From JALZKA01 sp963701205 (GTDB lineage: Bacteria > Actinomycetota > Thermoleophilia > Solirubrobacterales > 70-9): 64,000 bases of DNA. Location: NCBI GenBank assembly GCA_963701205.1, contig OY969575.1, positions 992,001 through 1,056,000 of the forward strand, written 5' to 3'. Of this stretch, positions 25,624 to 34,007 are shown in pieces. The position numbers and the translations under genes were made by a program. Each line of letters opens with the position of its first letter. The first letter of the stretch is position 1. Under the pieces are notes generated by a model. The model was not told the DNA's origin. It was given only the letters and a program-made list of their open reading frames with translations, and made no database searches.

Positions 25624-26718
25624 GTGGAATTTTCACAATCCGACCCATCACCCGAGCCACGACGGGCGCGCCCGCGGCCGTCGTCGCAGCGCGCCCGTGG
25701 GCTGCCCCCCGGGCCTCCCAAGGAACCGGCGGGCGACCTCCTGAAGAGACGGATGATCGCCTTTGCGGTGGGTGCCGGAATCATCGTGATCTTGCTGCTG
25801 GGAATCCGCGCCTGCCTTGACCAGCGCAAGGAGCGCGCATACGAGAACTACCTGCGCGACCTATCGGCGCTGTTGACCACCTCGGCGCAGCTCTCGCAGG
25901 ATTTCTTCAACACTCTGCGCAACCCGGGCGAGGCTTCGAAAATCGAGTTTCGCGATCAAATCAGCGCCAGCCGCGGCACCGGCGAAGACCTCTTCAAGCG
26001 GGCTCAGGGACTGAGCGCGCCCGGCGAGCTCGCAGAAGCCCAGGCGGATCTTGAGCTTGCCTTCGAGTTGCGTCGCGACGGGCTGACCAGCATCGTCGAG
26101 CAGATTCCAACGGCGCTCGGAGACGAGGGCAGGATCGAAGCGATCAAGCAGATCGCGCAGGACATGCGTCAGTTCCTTGCCTCCGACGTCCTCTACGCAA
26201 GGGCGCGAACCGCGATGTTGGCGGCGCTGGGCGAGCAGGAGATCGCCGGCGAGGTGCCGGAGAGCCTGTTTTTGCCCGACACGGATCCCTGGCTTGATTA
26301 CGTCGCGCTAACCGCCGTGCTCGCGCAGGTCGCGGGCGAGACAACCGGGCTGGATGCGGCCCGCGGCACTGAGATCGCGGCCACCGTGCTGAGGCCGGGC
26401 AACGTGCCGCTTGTCCCCGACAGCCCTAATCCGTTGGGCCAGGTTGCTGGCGAGATCGAGATCAGCGTCCTAAACGGCGGCACCGCCGAGGAGGTTGACG
26501 TCTCGGTGGCGTTCGAGCTTGTCGGCGGAATCGAGACGATCGCCGCCGAGACGACGATTCCCAGGATCGGGGCGGGCAACACGGAATCCACGAGGATCCC
26601 CATAACCGGCGAGATCCCAACGGGAGTCGAACTGACGCTGACCGTGACCGTCCTGCCCGTTCCCGGCGAGACGATCATCGACAACAACGAATCGACCTAC
26701 CGGGTCACCTTCGAGTGA
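25624..26718 (+). CDS. Membrane-anchored protein with CARDB-like C-terminal domain, unknown function
   Basis: 364 residues from the GTG at 25624. A Pro/Arg-rich cytoplasmic head (1-42) is followed by one transmembrane helix (RMIAFAVGAGIIVILLLGI, about 43-62), a helical extracellular region (63-235) with many Glu/Gln/Ala residues, and a C-terminal beta-domain: AGEIEISVLNGGTAEEVDVS and TVLPVPGETIIDNNESTYRV. The last part has the D-N-N-E ending typical of CARDB-like adhesion folds. The stop overlaps the pheA start by four bases, although a link with aromatic synthesis is not obvious. I do not recognise the family. Confidence 0.8.
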   Translation: MEFSQSDPSPEPRRARPRPSSQRARGLPPGPPKEPAGDLLKRRMIAFAVGAGIIVILLLGIRACLDQRKERAYENYLRDLSALLTTSAQLSQDFFNTLRNPGEASKIEFRDQISASRGTGEDLFKRAQGLSAPGELAEAQADLELAFELRRDGLTSIVEQIPTALGDEGRIEAIKQIAQDMRQFLASDVLYARARTAMLAALGEQEIAGEVPESLFLPDTDPWLDYVALTAVLAQVAGETTGLDAARGTEIAATVLRPGNVPLVPDSPNPLGQVAGEIEISVLNGGTAEEVDVSVAFELVGGIETIAAETTIPRIGAGNTESTRIPITGEIPTGVELTLTVTVLPVPGETIIDNNESTYRVTFE

Positions 26719-27563
26719 GGGTCGCTTTCCTCGGTCCGGAAGGGACCTTCTCCCAGGACGCTCTGGAGGCGATCGCGGTTCGGGCCGAAGTTGAACCCGT
26801 GTCCGCCCCGACGATTCACGCGGCGGTGCTCGCGGTGGCGGAAGGGGACGTTGATCGGGCGCTGGTTCCGTTCGAGAACTCGATCGAGGGGTCCGTCCGC
26901 CCCGCCCTCGACGCGCTCGCCTTCGATGCCCCGGAGGTGCGGATCGTCGGCGAGCACGATCACCCGATTTCGCAGGCGCTGATCGCGAAGGGCAAGATTG
27001 AGTTGGCGGCGATCGAGGTGGTCGTCAGCCACCCGCAGCCGACCGCGCAATGCGCTCGGTTTTTGCGACGCGAGTTGCCGGCGGCCGACCTCCGCCCGGC
27101 CGCCAGCACCGCGGATGCCGTCCGCTTGGTCGGCGAGAGCGACGGCCCCTGGGCGGCGCTCGGTCCTGCCGGCGCGGCCGACGTGTATGGGTGCATCGTT
27201 CTTCGCGACGCCGTTGAAGACGAGCCCGGCAACGAGACGCGGTTCGTCTGGTTGGCGCGCGCCGGAGTTGAGGCCGAAGGTGACGGCGAGTGGCGGACGA
27301 CGCTGATCTTCTCCGAGCTGGGAGCCGACCATCCGGGTGCCCTTGTGGACGCGCTGACCGAGTTCTCCGACCGCGGCGTCAACCTGACCCGCATCGAGTC
27401 GCGGCCGCGGCGCGAGGGGCTCGGCCGCTACATGTTCTTTGCCGACCTTGACGGTTCTGAACGCGACGCCTCGGTGGCCGACGCAATCGCGGCGCTTCGC
27501 GGCAAGGCCGAGAACGTTCGCGTGCTCGGCAGCTACCCGGTTGGCGCTGCCGAGCTCCCCTGA
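26715..27563 (+). CDS. pheA: Prephenate dehydratase
   Basis: 282 residues from a GTG at 26715 that overlaps the preceding stop. The enzyme turns prephenate into phenylpyruvate in phenylalanine synthesis. N-terminal FLGPEGTFSQDALEAIA, VPFENSIEGSVRPALD and HPQPTAQCARFL are substrate-binding blocks; NETRFVWLAR contains the catalytic T-R-F. A C-terminal ACT domain (about 195-275; ALVDALTEFSDRGVNLTRIE, ESRPRREGLGRYMFFADLDG) should give feedback inhibition by phenylalanine. There is no chorismate-mutase part, so it is the monofunctional actinobacterial/Gram-positive type. Confidence 0.95.
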   Translation: MRVAFLGPEGTFSQDALEAIAVRAEVEPVSAPTIHAAVLAVAEGDVDRALVPFENSIEGSVRPALDALAFDAPEVRIVGEHDHPISQALIAKGKIELAAIEVVVSHPQPTAQCARFLRRELPAADLRPAASTADAVRLVGESDGPWAALGPAGAADVYGCIVLRDAVEDEPGNETRFVWLARAGVEAEGDGEWRTTLIFSELGADHPGALVDALTEFSDRGVNLTRIESRPRREGLGRYMFFADLDGSERDASVADAIAALRGKAENVRVLGSYPVGAAELP

Positions 27564-27611
27564 CCGCGGGACGTCAAGTCGGCCACGGCGGCATCTAGAA
27601 TCTCGCTCGCC

Positions 27612-28175
27612 ATGAACAACGTCGTTTCTCTCGCTGCTCGCATGCACGGCGGGCGTGTGCGCGGGCCGGCGCGCGGCAGGGTTTTGGTCCTCAACGCAAG
27701 CTACGAGCCGATCAACGTCTGCACGATGCGCCGGGCAACCGTTCTGGTCTTGAAGGAACGTGCCGAGGTTCTGGAGCACGGCGAGGGTGCGATGCGCTCC
27801 GAGCGCTACACCCTGGAGGCTCCCTGCGTGATCCGCCTTGTGCGCTACGTACGGGTCCCGCGTGATGCCCACCGCCGCAAGATCACCCGCAAGGCCGTGC
27901 TTGCACGTGACTCATACACCTGCCAGTACTGCGGGCACGAGGCGCACGGTTTGACCGTGGATCACGTGATCCCGCGCTCGCGCGGTGGTGGCTCGGAGTG
28001 GGAAAACATCGTCGCCGCCTGCGCGCCATGCAACCGTCGCAAGGGCAACCGCCTGCCGACCGAGGCGCGGATGCCGCTACGGGCGAGGCCGAAGGCGCCA
28101 GGGCCGAATGTCTTTATCCGCATCGCGAGCCCGCGCGTGCCAACCGTTTGGGAGCAGTACCTGCTGGCAGCGTGA
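27612..28175 (+). CDS. HNH endonuclease family protein
   Basis: 187 residues. The core is CQYCGHEAHGLTVDHVIPRSRGGGSEWENIVAACAPC-type, with two C-x2-C pairs holding a structural zinc and the D-H, N and N residues of the HNH (beta-beta-alpha-metal) site. The N-terminal RVLVLNASYEPINVCTMRRA is shared by a large family of stand-alone bacterial HNH proteins of unknown biological task. No partner nuclease or phage genes are adjacent. A strong terminator follows 2 bases after the stop. It is probably a housekeeping DNA-processing enzyme rather than a mobile one; codon use looks like that of its neighbours. Confidence 0.9.
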   Translation: MNNVVSLAARMHGGRVRGPARGRVLVLNASYEPINVCTMRRATVLVLKERAEVLEHGEGAMRSERYTLEAPCVIRLVRYVRVPRDAHRRKITRKAVLARDSYTCQYCGHEAHGLTVDHVIPRSRGGGSEWENIVAACAPCNRRKGNRLPTEARMPLRARPKAPGPNVFIRIASPRVPTVWEQYLLAA

Positions 28176-28177
28176 AC

Positions 28178-28203
28178 GGGGCCGCCCGAAGGCGGCCCCT
28201 TTT
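28178..28203 (+). terminator. Rho-independent terminator after the HNH gene
   Basis: Perfect 9-bp GC stem (28178-28186 with 28191-28199), CGAA loop, then TTTT. It stops plus-strand transcription from the HNH gene and, read the other way with AAAA before the stem, may also insulate the convergent gyrA side. Confidence 0.88.
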
Positions 28204-28230
28204 GCGGTTGCGGTTGGATGAAGCGGAATT

Positions 28231-28376
28231 GCCAACGGGTGGGACAACCTCCCGCCTTCCGGTTCACCGGTGCCCGGTCTGGATTTCGCCAGGCCGCACC
28301 TGCTACCTAACGCTCCGGCACCTCCAGAGTCCCGTAAATCATGCTCAACTTAGGACCACCTCCTTTCTCTGGTCCA
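28231..28376 (-). ncRNA. Candidate structured RNA / leader downstream of gyrA
   Basis: On the minus strand, just after gyrA, the gap holds compact potential structure. A 6-bp stem (28370-28375 with 28353-28358) encloses AAAGGAGG in its loop; a long hairpin closes 28269-28273 with 28296-28300 and has a 6-of-7 paired inner stem; a CCGG/CCGG hairpin with a TGAA loop sits at 28259-28270; and a GGGA/TCCC hairpin follows. The sequence AGAAAGGAGGTGGTCC matches the complement of the 16S rRNA 3' end at 15 of 16 positions. I cannot assign it to a known RNA family by eye, and its ends are not defined. Confidence 0.4.
28307..28348 (-). CDS. Possible 13-codon mini-gene behind an extreme Shine-Dalgarno sequence
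   Basis: TTG at 28348 lies 10 bases after GGAGG in the near-perfect anti-16S sequence; the frame reads MSMIYGTLEVPER and stops at 28307. An in-frame ATG at 28342 is the alternative. No longer ORF follows the site in any frame. A ribosome site this strong without a real gene would be odd, so either a leader peptide or a ribosome-binding RNA is possible. Nothing in the peptide identifies a function. Confidence 0.35.
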   Translation of the reverse strand: MSMIYGTLEVPER

Positions 28377-28412
28377 ACGATTGAACCAAAGTGCGAGGCG
28401 GAGCGGCGGCGC

Positions 28413-31022
28413 CTACTCGTCGGTGGCGTCGTCCTCGATGCCATCACCGTTGTCGTTGGTGATGTCCGGGGCCGCAGGCTGCGCGCCGTCGGCGGCGGCC
28501 TCGGCGACTGCCTCTGCCTCCAGTGCGACCTGTTCGGCGGGCGTGTCCGCTGCCGTATCCGTGCTGGACTCCACGACGAGCGCCACCGCGCTGACGATGT
28601 CGTCGTCCTTGATGTTCATCACCTTGACCCCCTGGGTGGCGCGACCCATCTGCGAGATCCCGCCCGCGTTGGTCCGCTGGACCATTCCGTTCTGGGAGAT
28701 GAAGAGCAGGTCCTGATGCTCGCGGACGATCAGCGCGCCGGCGAGGGCGCCCTTCTTCTCAGTCAACTTGATCGTCAAGACGCCCTTGGTGCCGCGACCC
28801 TTGACCGGGTACTCGGTTACCGCCGTGCGCTTGCCGTAGCCGTTCTCCGTGACCACGAACATCTCGGCGTCATCGCGAACGATGTCCATTGCCAGGACGC
28901 GGTTCAGCTTGTTGGCGATCTTGCCCGCGACGTTCATTCCCTTGACGCCGCCCGTACCGCGACCCATCGCGCGGACGTTCGTCTCGTTGAACCGTGACGC
29001 GTGACCGGACCGCGAGACCATCAGGATGTCGTCGGCGCCAGAGGTCAGGCGCACCTGGACGAGCTCGTCGTCGTCGCGGACCTTGATCGCGATGATCCCG
29101 TCCGACTTGATCTTGGTGTTGTAGGCGAGGAACTCGGTCTTCTTGATCTGCCCCCGTGCGGTGGCAAAGACAAGGAACTTGTCCTCCTTGAAATCGCGGG
29201 TGGGGATCACGGCCATCACCCGTTCGTCGTCGCGCAGCGGCAGGACGTTGACGAGCGCCTGGCCCTTTGCCGTGCGTGACCCCTCGGGCAACTCATAGAC
29301 CTTGAGGCGATAGACCTTGCCGCGGTTCGTGAAGAAGAGCAGGAAGTCGTGGGTCGAGCAGATGTGCAGGTGCTCGATGTAATCGTCTTCCTTCATGTTC
29401 ATCCCCATCACGCCGACGCCGCCACGGCGCTGCTGGCGATAGGTCGCAAGCGGCAGTCGCTTGGCGTAGCCCGAGTGCGTCAGCGAGACCACCATCTGCT
29501 GGTCGGCGATCACGTCCTCCAGGTTGAGGTCGCCTTCGAAGGCGATGATCTCCGTCCGGCGCTCGTCGCCGAAGCGCTGCTCGATCTCAGAGAGCTCTTC
29601 GACGATCAGGGCATCGACCCGGGCCGGGTCACCGAGGATCGTGCGCAGCTCGGCGATCCGCTCCATCAACTCGGCGTGCTCGCCGCGGACCTTGTCGGCC
29701 TCGAGCGCGGTGAGGCGCTGCAGGCGCATGTCCAGGATCGCCTGCGCCTGGATCTCAGAAAGCGCGAACTTCGCGACGAGCCCGTCGCGGGCGGCCTCAG
29801 GATCCGCCGAGCCCCGGATCAGCGCGATCACTTCGTCGAGGTTGTCGAGCGCAATCAGAAGGCCCTCGAGCACATGGGCCCGCTCCTCGGCGCGGCGCAA
29901 TTCGTACTGGGTGCGGCGAATGATTACGTCGCGCTGGTGATCGACGTAGTAGCCGATCATCTCCTTCAGGCTCAGGGTCTTCGGCACCCCGTCAACCAGG
30001 GCCACCATGTTCAGGCCGAAGGAGTTCTGCATCGGCGTGTGCTTGTAGAGCTGGTTGAGCACGACCTTCGCCGGGTCGCCGCCGCGCTTGAGCTCGATCA
30101 CGAGCCGCATCCCCGAGCGGTCCGACTCGTCGCGAAGGTCGGAGATCCCGGTGATCTTCTTCTCGCGGACGAGGTCAGCGATCTTCGTGATCAGGCCACC
30201 TTCGCCGCCCTTCTTGACCATGTAGGGCAGCTCGGAGACGATGATCGCGTCCTTGCCGGCGCGCAGGGGCTCGACGTGGGCGCGAGCGCGGATCTTGACG
30301 CTGCCACGACCCGATGCGTAGGCGTCGCGAATCCCGCCGGCGCTCATCATCCCGCCGCCGGGGAAGTCCGGTCCCTTGACGTGTTCCATCAGGCCGGCCA
30401 AATCGATCTCGGGATCCTCGATGTAGGCGCGGGTGGCGCGGATCACCTCCACCAGGTTGTGCGGCGGAATGTTGGTCGCCATGCCGACGGCGATGCCGGT
30501 GGCGCCATTGACGAGCAGATTCGGATATCGCGAGGGCAGGACAACCGGCTCGCTGCTCGTCTCGTCGTAGTTGGGCCGGAAATCGACGGTCTCAGCGTCG
30601 ATGTCGCGCAGCATCTCGGTCGCGAGGCGGGCGAGGCGGGCCTCGGTGTAGCGCATCGCGGCGGCGGGGTCGTCGTCGATCGAGCCGAAGTTGCCCTGGC
30701 CGTCAACAAGCGGATTGCGCAGCGCGAAGTCCTGCGCCAAACGAACAAGGGTGTCGTAGATCGCGGAGTCGCCGTGCGGGTGGTACTTGCCCATTACTTC
30801 GCCGACGATGAACGCCGACTTGCGGTAGCCGCGATTCGGCTGCAGGCCGAGGTCGTGCATGGCGTAGAGCACGCGCCGATGGACCGGCTTCAGGCCGTCG
30901 CGGACATCCGGCAGCGCGCGGCCGACGATCACGCTCATCGCGTAATCCAGGTACGAGCTGCGCATCTCGTGCGTTAGCTCGCGGTCCTCAATCCGGCCGG
31001 TGAGCGCCTCGAGGCCCTCCAT
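28413..31022 (-). CDS. gyrA: DNA gyrase subunit A
   Basis: 869 residues. The DNA breakage-reunion subunit of gyrase. Catalytic Tyr125 lies in AAAMRYTEARL. The quinolone pocket HPHGDSAIYD has Ser86 and Asp90, the sensitive-type residues. The C-terminal half carries the beta-pinwheel blades; the GyrA box appears as QRRGGVG rather than QRRGGKG. The last about 45 residues are acidic and Ala-rich. It starts 13 bases after the gyrB stop in the same operon. The stop is followed by a structured-looking intergenic RNA region rather than a clear terminator. Confidence 0.97.
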   Translation of the reverse strand: MEGLEALTGRIEDRELTHEMRSSYLDYAMSVIVGRALPDVRDGLKPVHRRVLYAMHDLGLQPNRGYRKSAFIVGEVMGKYHPHGDSAIYDTLVRLAQDFALRNPLVDGQGNFGSIDDDPAAAMRYTEARLARLATEMLRDIDAETVDFRPNYDETSSEPVVLPSRYPNLLVNGATGIAVGMATNIPPHNLVEVIRATRAYIEDPEIDLAGLMEHVKGPDFPGGGMMSAGGIRDAYASGRGSVKIRARAHVEPLRAGKDAIIVSELPYMVKKGGEGGLITKIADLVREKKITGISDLRDESDRSGMRLVIELKRGGDPAKVVLNQLYKHTPMQNSFGLNMVALVDGVPKTLSLKEMIGYYVDHQRDVIIRRTQYELRRAEERAHVLEGLLIALDNLDEVIALIRGSADPEAARDGLVAKFALSEIQAQAILDMRLQRLTALEADKVRGEHAELMERIAELRTILGDPARVDALIVEELSEIEQRFGDERRTEIIAFEGDLNLEDVIADQQMVVSLTHSGYAKRLPLATYRQQRRGGVGVMGMNMKEDDYIEHLHICSTHDFLLFFTNRGKVYRLKVYELPEGSRTAKGQALVNVLPLRDDERVMAVIPTRDFKEDKFLVFATARGQIKKTEFLAYNTKIKSDGIIAIKVRDDDELVQVRLTSGADDILMVSRSGHASRFNETNVRAMGRGTGGVKGMNVAGKIANKLNRVLAMDIVRDDAEMFVVTENGYGKRTAVTEYPVKGRGTKGVLTIKLTEKKGALAGALIVREHQDLLFISQNGMVQRTNAGGISQMGRATQGVKVMNIKDDDIVSAVALVVESSTDTAADTPAEQVALEAEAVAEAAADGAQPAAPDITNDNGDGIEDDATDE

Positions 31023-31035
31023 CTAGCGCACCTCC

Positions 31036-33477
31036 CTAGACATCGAGGAACTTGACTTCCTGGGCGTTCTTTTCGATGAAGCGCTTGCGCGGTTCAACTT
31101 TGTCGCCCATCAGGTCCGTGAAGACGCGATCGACGGCTGCAGCGTCGTCGATGGTGACGCGCTGCAGGGTCCGGCTGGCCGGATCCATCGTCGTCTCGCG
31201 AAGCTGGTCGGCGTTCATCTCACCAAGGCCCTTGAAGCGCTGCAGGGTGACGCCCTCCTTCGCGAGTTCAACCACGCAGCGCTGCAGCGCTGCGAACGAG
31301 TCGGCGATCCTGTGCTTGGACTTAAGGGTGATCGCAAACGGCGGCGTGCCCGTCTGGCCGAGGAGATCCGCGTGGATCGCGACGAGCCGTCGGTACTCGG
31401 CCGAGTCGAAGAGGTCGGCGCTGAGGGTGAAGAATCGGGCCAGCCCGCTGCGGCGGTGGGTCCCCTTGATCATCAGCTCGTCGCCAGACCCGGAGACGAA
31501 CTCGGTCTCGAACGCCTCACCCTCGGGATCTTCCGCCTCGATCAATTTGCGGACGCCGTCCAGCGAGTTGGCGCCGGCATCGAGGATCTGTGACTCGCCG
31601 AGGAAGGTGATCAGCTCGGAGCCGTGCTCGGCGCGCAGCGAGTCGGACCAGCCCTCGTACTCCTTGAGCTTGCGGGTGAACCGCTGCCAGCGGGCGGCGG
31701 TTAGCTTCGTCTGCTTGCCGGCGACGTCGGTGACGCCGTAGTCCTCGAGGCGATCGCGAAGCAGAAGCTCCTCAAGCTCGGACTCCTTCTCGATGTACGT
31801 CTCGCGGCTGCCTGACTTCATCCGGTAGAGCGGTGGCTTCGCGATGTAGACGAAGCCGGCGTCGATCAACTCCGGCATGTGGCGATAAAGGAAGGTCAGC
31901 GCCAGGGTGCGGATGTGGGCGCCGTCCACGTCGGCGTCGGTCGCCAGGATCAGCTTGTGGTAGCGGGCGTCCTCGATGTTGAACTCCTCGTGCAAGCCCG
32001 TCCCGATCGCGGTGATCAGGTTCTGGATCTCGATGTTGGAGAGGACCTTGTCGATGCGGCTCTTCTCGACGTTCAGGATCTTGCCGCGGAGCGGCAAGAC
32101 CGCCTGGGTCGATCGATCGCGGGCCTGCTTCGCAGAGCCGCCGGCGGAGTCACCCTCGACGATGAAGAGCTCGGCGTCGCGCGGATCCTTGACCGAGCAG
32201 TCCGCGAGCTTGCCGGGTAGCGTCGAGTTCTCAAGCGCCGACTTCCGCCGGGTCAGGTCCCGGGCCTTGCGGGCGGCGTCGCGCGCGCGGGCGGCGTCCA
32301 CCGACTTGGACACGATCCGTCGCGCGTCGGTTGGATTCTCCTCGAGGAACTCGCCGAGCTTGCGGTTGACCGTCTCCTTGACGAGGCCCTCGACTTGGGG
32401 ATTGCCGAGCTTGGTCTTCGTCTGACCCTCGAACTGGGGCTCGGCGAGCTTCACGGAGATCACCGCGGTCAGACCTTCGCGCACGTCCTCCCCGCTGAGG
32501 TTCGGGTCCTTCTCCTTGAGCAGCGCCTTGTCGCGAGCGTAGGCGTTGATCGTGCGCGTTAGGGCGGAGCGGAAGCCGGAGAGGTGCGAGCCGCCTTCGT
32601 GCGTATTGATGTTGTTGGCGAACGTGAAGATCGATTCCTGGTAGGAGGCGTTCCACTGCATCGCGACCTCGACGGCGCCCTCTTCGGTCTCGTGCTCGAA
32701 GAAGACGGTCTTGCGGTGCAGGGCGTCCTTGTTCTCGTTCAGGTGGTGGACGAAGTCAACGATGCCGCCCTCGTAGTGGAAGACCTCGGACTGACCCGCC
32801 GCGCGTTCATCGCTGATCTCGATTCGCAGACCACGGGTCAAAAACGCGGTCTCGCGCAGGCGCTCGGCCAGCGTGCCGTAGTCGTAGAGGACCTCCTCGA
32901 AGACCTCGGGGTCGGGAGCGAAGGTGATCGTCGTCCCCGTCTCAGTGGCCTTGCCGGCCTGTTTGAGGTCGGCAAGTGGCTCGCCGCGCTCATAGGACTG
33001 GGTCCAAAGCTGGCCGTCGCGGCGCACCTCGAGGTCGAGTCGCTGCGACAGCGCGTTGACGACGGACACGCCGACGCCGTGGAGGCCGCCGGAGACCTTG
33101 TAGCCGCCACCCTCGCCGAACTTACCGCCGGCGTGGAGCATGGTGAGCACGACCTGCGCGGTGGAGATCTTCTCCTCCGGGTGCTCGTCAACGGGAATCC
33201 CGCGACCGTCATCGACGACGGTGATCGACTCGTCGGGGTGGATCGTGACGTCGATCCTGGTGCAGTGGCCCGCCAGCGCCTCGTCAACCGAGTTGTCAAC
33301 CACCTCGTAGACGAGGTGGTGCAGACCGCGTGGCCCGGTCGAGCCGATGTACATGCCCGGCCGCTTGCGGACCGGATCGAGACCGCGGAGGACGGTGATG
33401 TTGCCGGAGGTGTAATCGGCGCCGGCCTGGGCGCCGTTTTCCTCTGCAGTCTCACCCGCGCTTGTTGCTTTTGCCAC
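31036..33477 (-). CDS. gyrB: DNA gyrase subunit B, long form
   Basis: 813 residues. The GHKL ATPase part shows VYEVVDNSVDEALAGHC and DDGRGIPVDEHPEE; the TOPRIM part shows FIVEGDSAGGSAKQARDR and DADVDGAHIRTLAL. Gram-positive GyrB is usually about 640-700 residues. The extra length is an inserted stretch of roughly 150 residues between the TOPRIM metal site and the C-terminal QRFKGLGEMNADQL, as in E. coli-type GyrB. The start follows a 191-base gap with a T-rich upstream part and an inverted repeat. It pairs with gyrA downstream. Confidence 0.97.
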   Translation of the reverse strand: MAKATSAGETAEENGAQAGADYTSGNITVLRGLDPVRKRPGMYIGSTGPRGLHHLVYEVVDNSVDEALAGHCTRIDVTIHPDESITVVDDGRGIPVDEHPEEKISTAQVVLTMLHAGGKFGEGGGYKVSGGLHGVGVSVVNALSQRLDLEVRRDGQLWTQSYERGEPLADLKQAGKATETGTTITFAPDPEVFEEVLYDYGTLAERLRETAFLTRGLRIEISDERAAGQSEVFHYEGGIVDFVHHLNENKDALHRKTVFFEHETEEGAVEVAMQWNASYQESIFTFANNINTHEGGSHLSGFRSALTRTINAYARDKALLKEKDPNLSGEDVREGLTAVISVKLAEPQFEGQTKTKLGNPQVEGLVKETVNRKLGEFLEENPTDARRIVSKSVDAARARDAARKARDLTRRKSALENSTLPGKLADCSVKDPRDAELFIVEGDSAGGSAKQARDRSTQAVLPLRGKILNVEKSRIDKVLSNIEIQNLITAIGTGLHEEFNIEDARYHKLILATDADVDGAHIRTLALTFLYRHMPELIDAGFVYIAKPPLYRMKSGSRETYIEKESELEELLLRDRLEDYGVTDVAGKQTKLTAARWQRFTRKLKEYEGWSDSLRAEHGSELITFLGESQILDAGANSLDGVRKLIEAEDPEGEAFETEFVSGSGDELMIKGTHRRSGLARFFTLSADLFDSAEYRRLVAIHADLLGQTGTPPFAITLKSKHRIADSFAALQRCVVELAKEGVTLQRFKGLGEMNADQLRETTMDPASRTLQRVTIDDAAAVDRVFTDLMGDKVEPRKRFIEKNAQEVKFLDV

Positions 33478-33505
33478 TAAGTCCTCTCGTTCTCAAATCA
33501 GGGGA

Positions 33506-33557
33506 AAATCCGGCCGCCTCGCCCACGAATTGCGGGCCTTGGCTACGAGCCGGATTT
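33506..33557 (-). promoter_or_regulatory. Inverted repeat in the gyrB leader
   Basis: A perfect 9-bp inverted repeat (33506-33514 and 33549-33557), with a smaller GCCC/GGGC pairing inside, lies 29-80 bases before the gyrB start. The sequence upstream (33600-33668) is strikingly AT-rich for this genome. This could be a 5'-UTR structure or a protein site controlling the supercoiling-sensitive gyr operon. The promoter itself cannot be placed with confidence. Confidence 0.4.
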
Positions 33558-33668
33558 CACCACCCAGGTTCACATAAGGATACCAGCCTCGCCCGTCGGA
33601 AATCCTGCACGCTAAACACAAAATACCTGCAAATATGCGTAAAACAAAAACGCGCGAGTAACGAATAA

Positions 33669-34007
33669 TCAGGAATTTGCCGGGCGATTGCCGATGCGGA
33701 AGCGAAGTCCCGTCAATTGCGCGCCAAAATCGCCCTCGCCGAGTTCCTCGCGCAGCCGCTCGAGCAGCTCAATTTGCATCAAATCAAGCTCCTGGGCCCA
33801 GGTCGCCGAGCGGCACTCAATGGTCACGACCCCTGCACGTTCCGCCACCGGTTCGGCCTGGGCGGCAACCGCCTGGCCCGCTGCGCGAAGCCACGCGTCC
33901 TGAACGGCGGCGAGCAGCGTCAGGGGCGCCAAATCGGCTCGGACCCGCGCCAGCGCCGACCCCAGGCTGGCTGGACCCCCCTGCCGCTTGCCGCCAAGCC
34001 GCTTCAC
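33669..34007 (-). CDS. DciA-like protein (DUF721)
   Basis: 112 residues from the GTG at 34007, which overlaps the recF stop by four bases. The frame is open further upstream, but that part only shadows recF. The core LTLLAAVQDAWLRAAGQAVA and VVTIECRSATWAQELDLMQ is the DUF721 pattern. DciA proteins help load the replicative helicase DnaB in bacteria lacking DnaC/DnaI. The position between recF and gyrB is the standard actinobacterial one. This assignment rests on the motif and synteny. Confidence 0.88.
   Translation of the reverse strand: MKRLGGKRQGGPASLGSALARVRADLAPLTLLAAVQDAWLRAAGQAVAAQAEPVAERAGVVTIECRSATWAQELDLMQIELLERLREELGEGDFGAQLTGLRFRIGNRPANS

Noticed and set aside
29349..30977. Long plus-strand open frame (542 codons) opposite gyrA
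   Set aside because: It is antisense to the unmistakable gyrA in a high-GC frame where stops are rare; the translation has no family motif.
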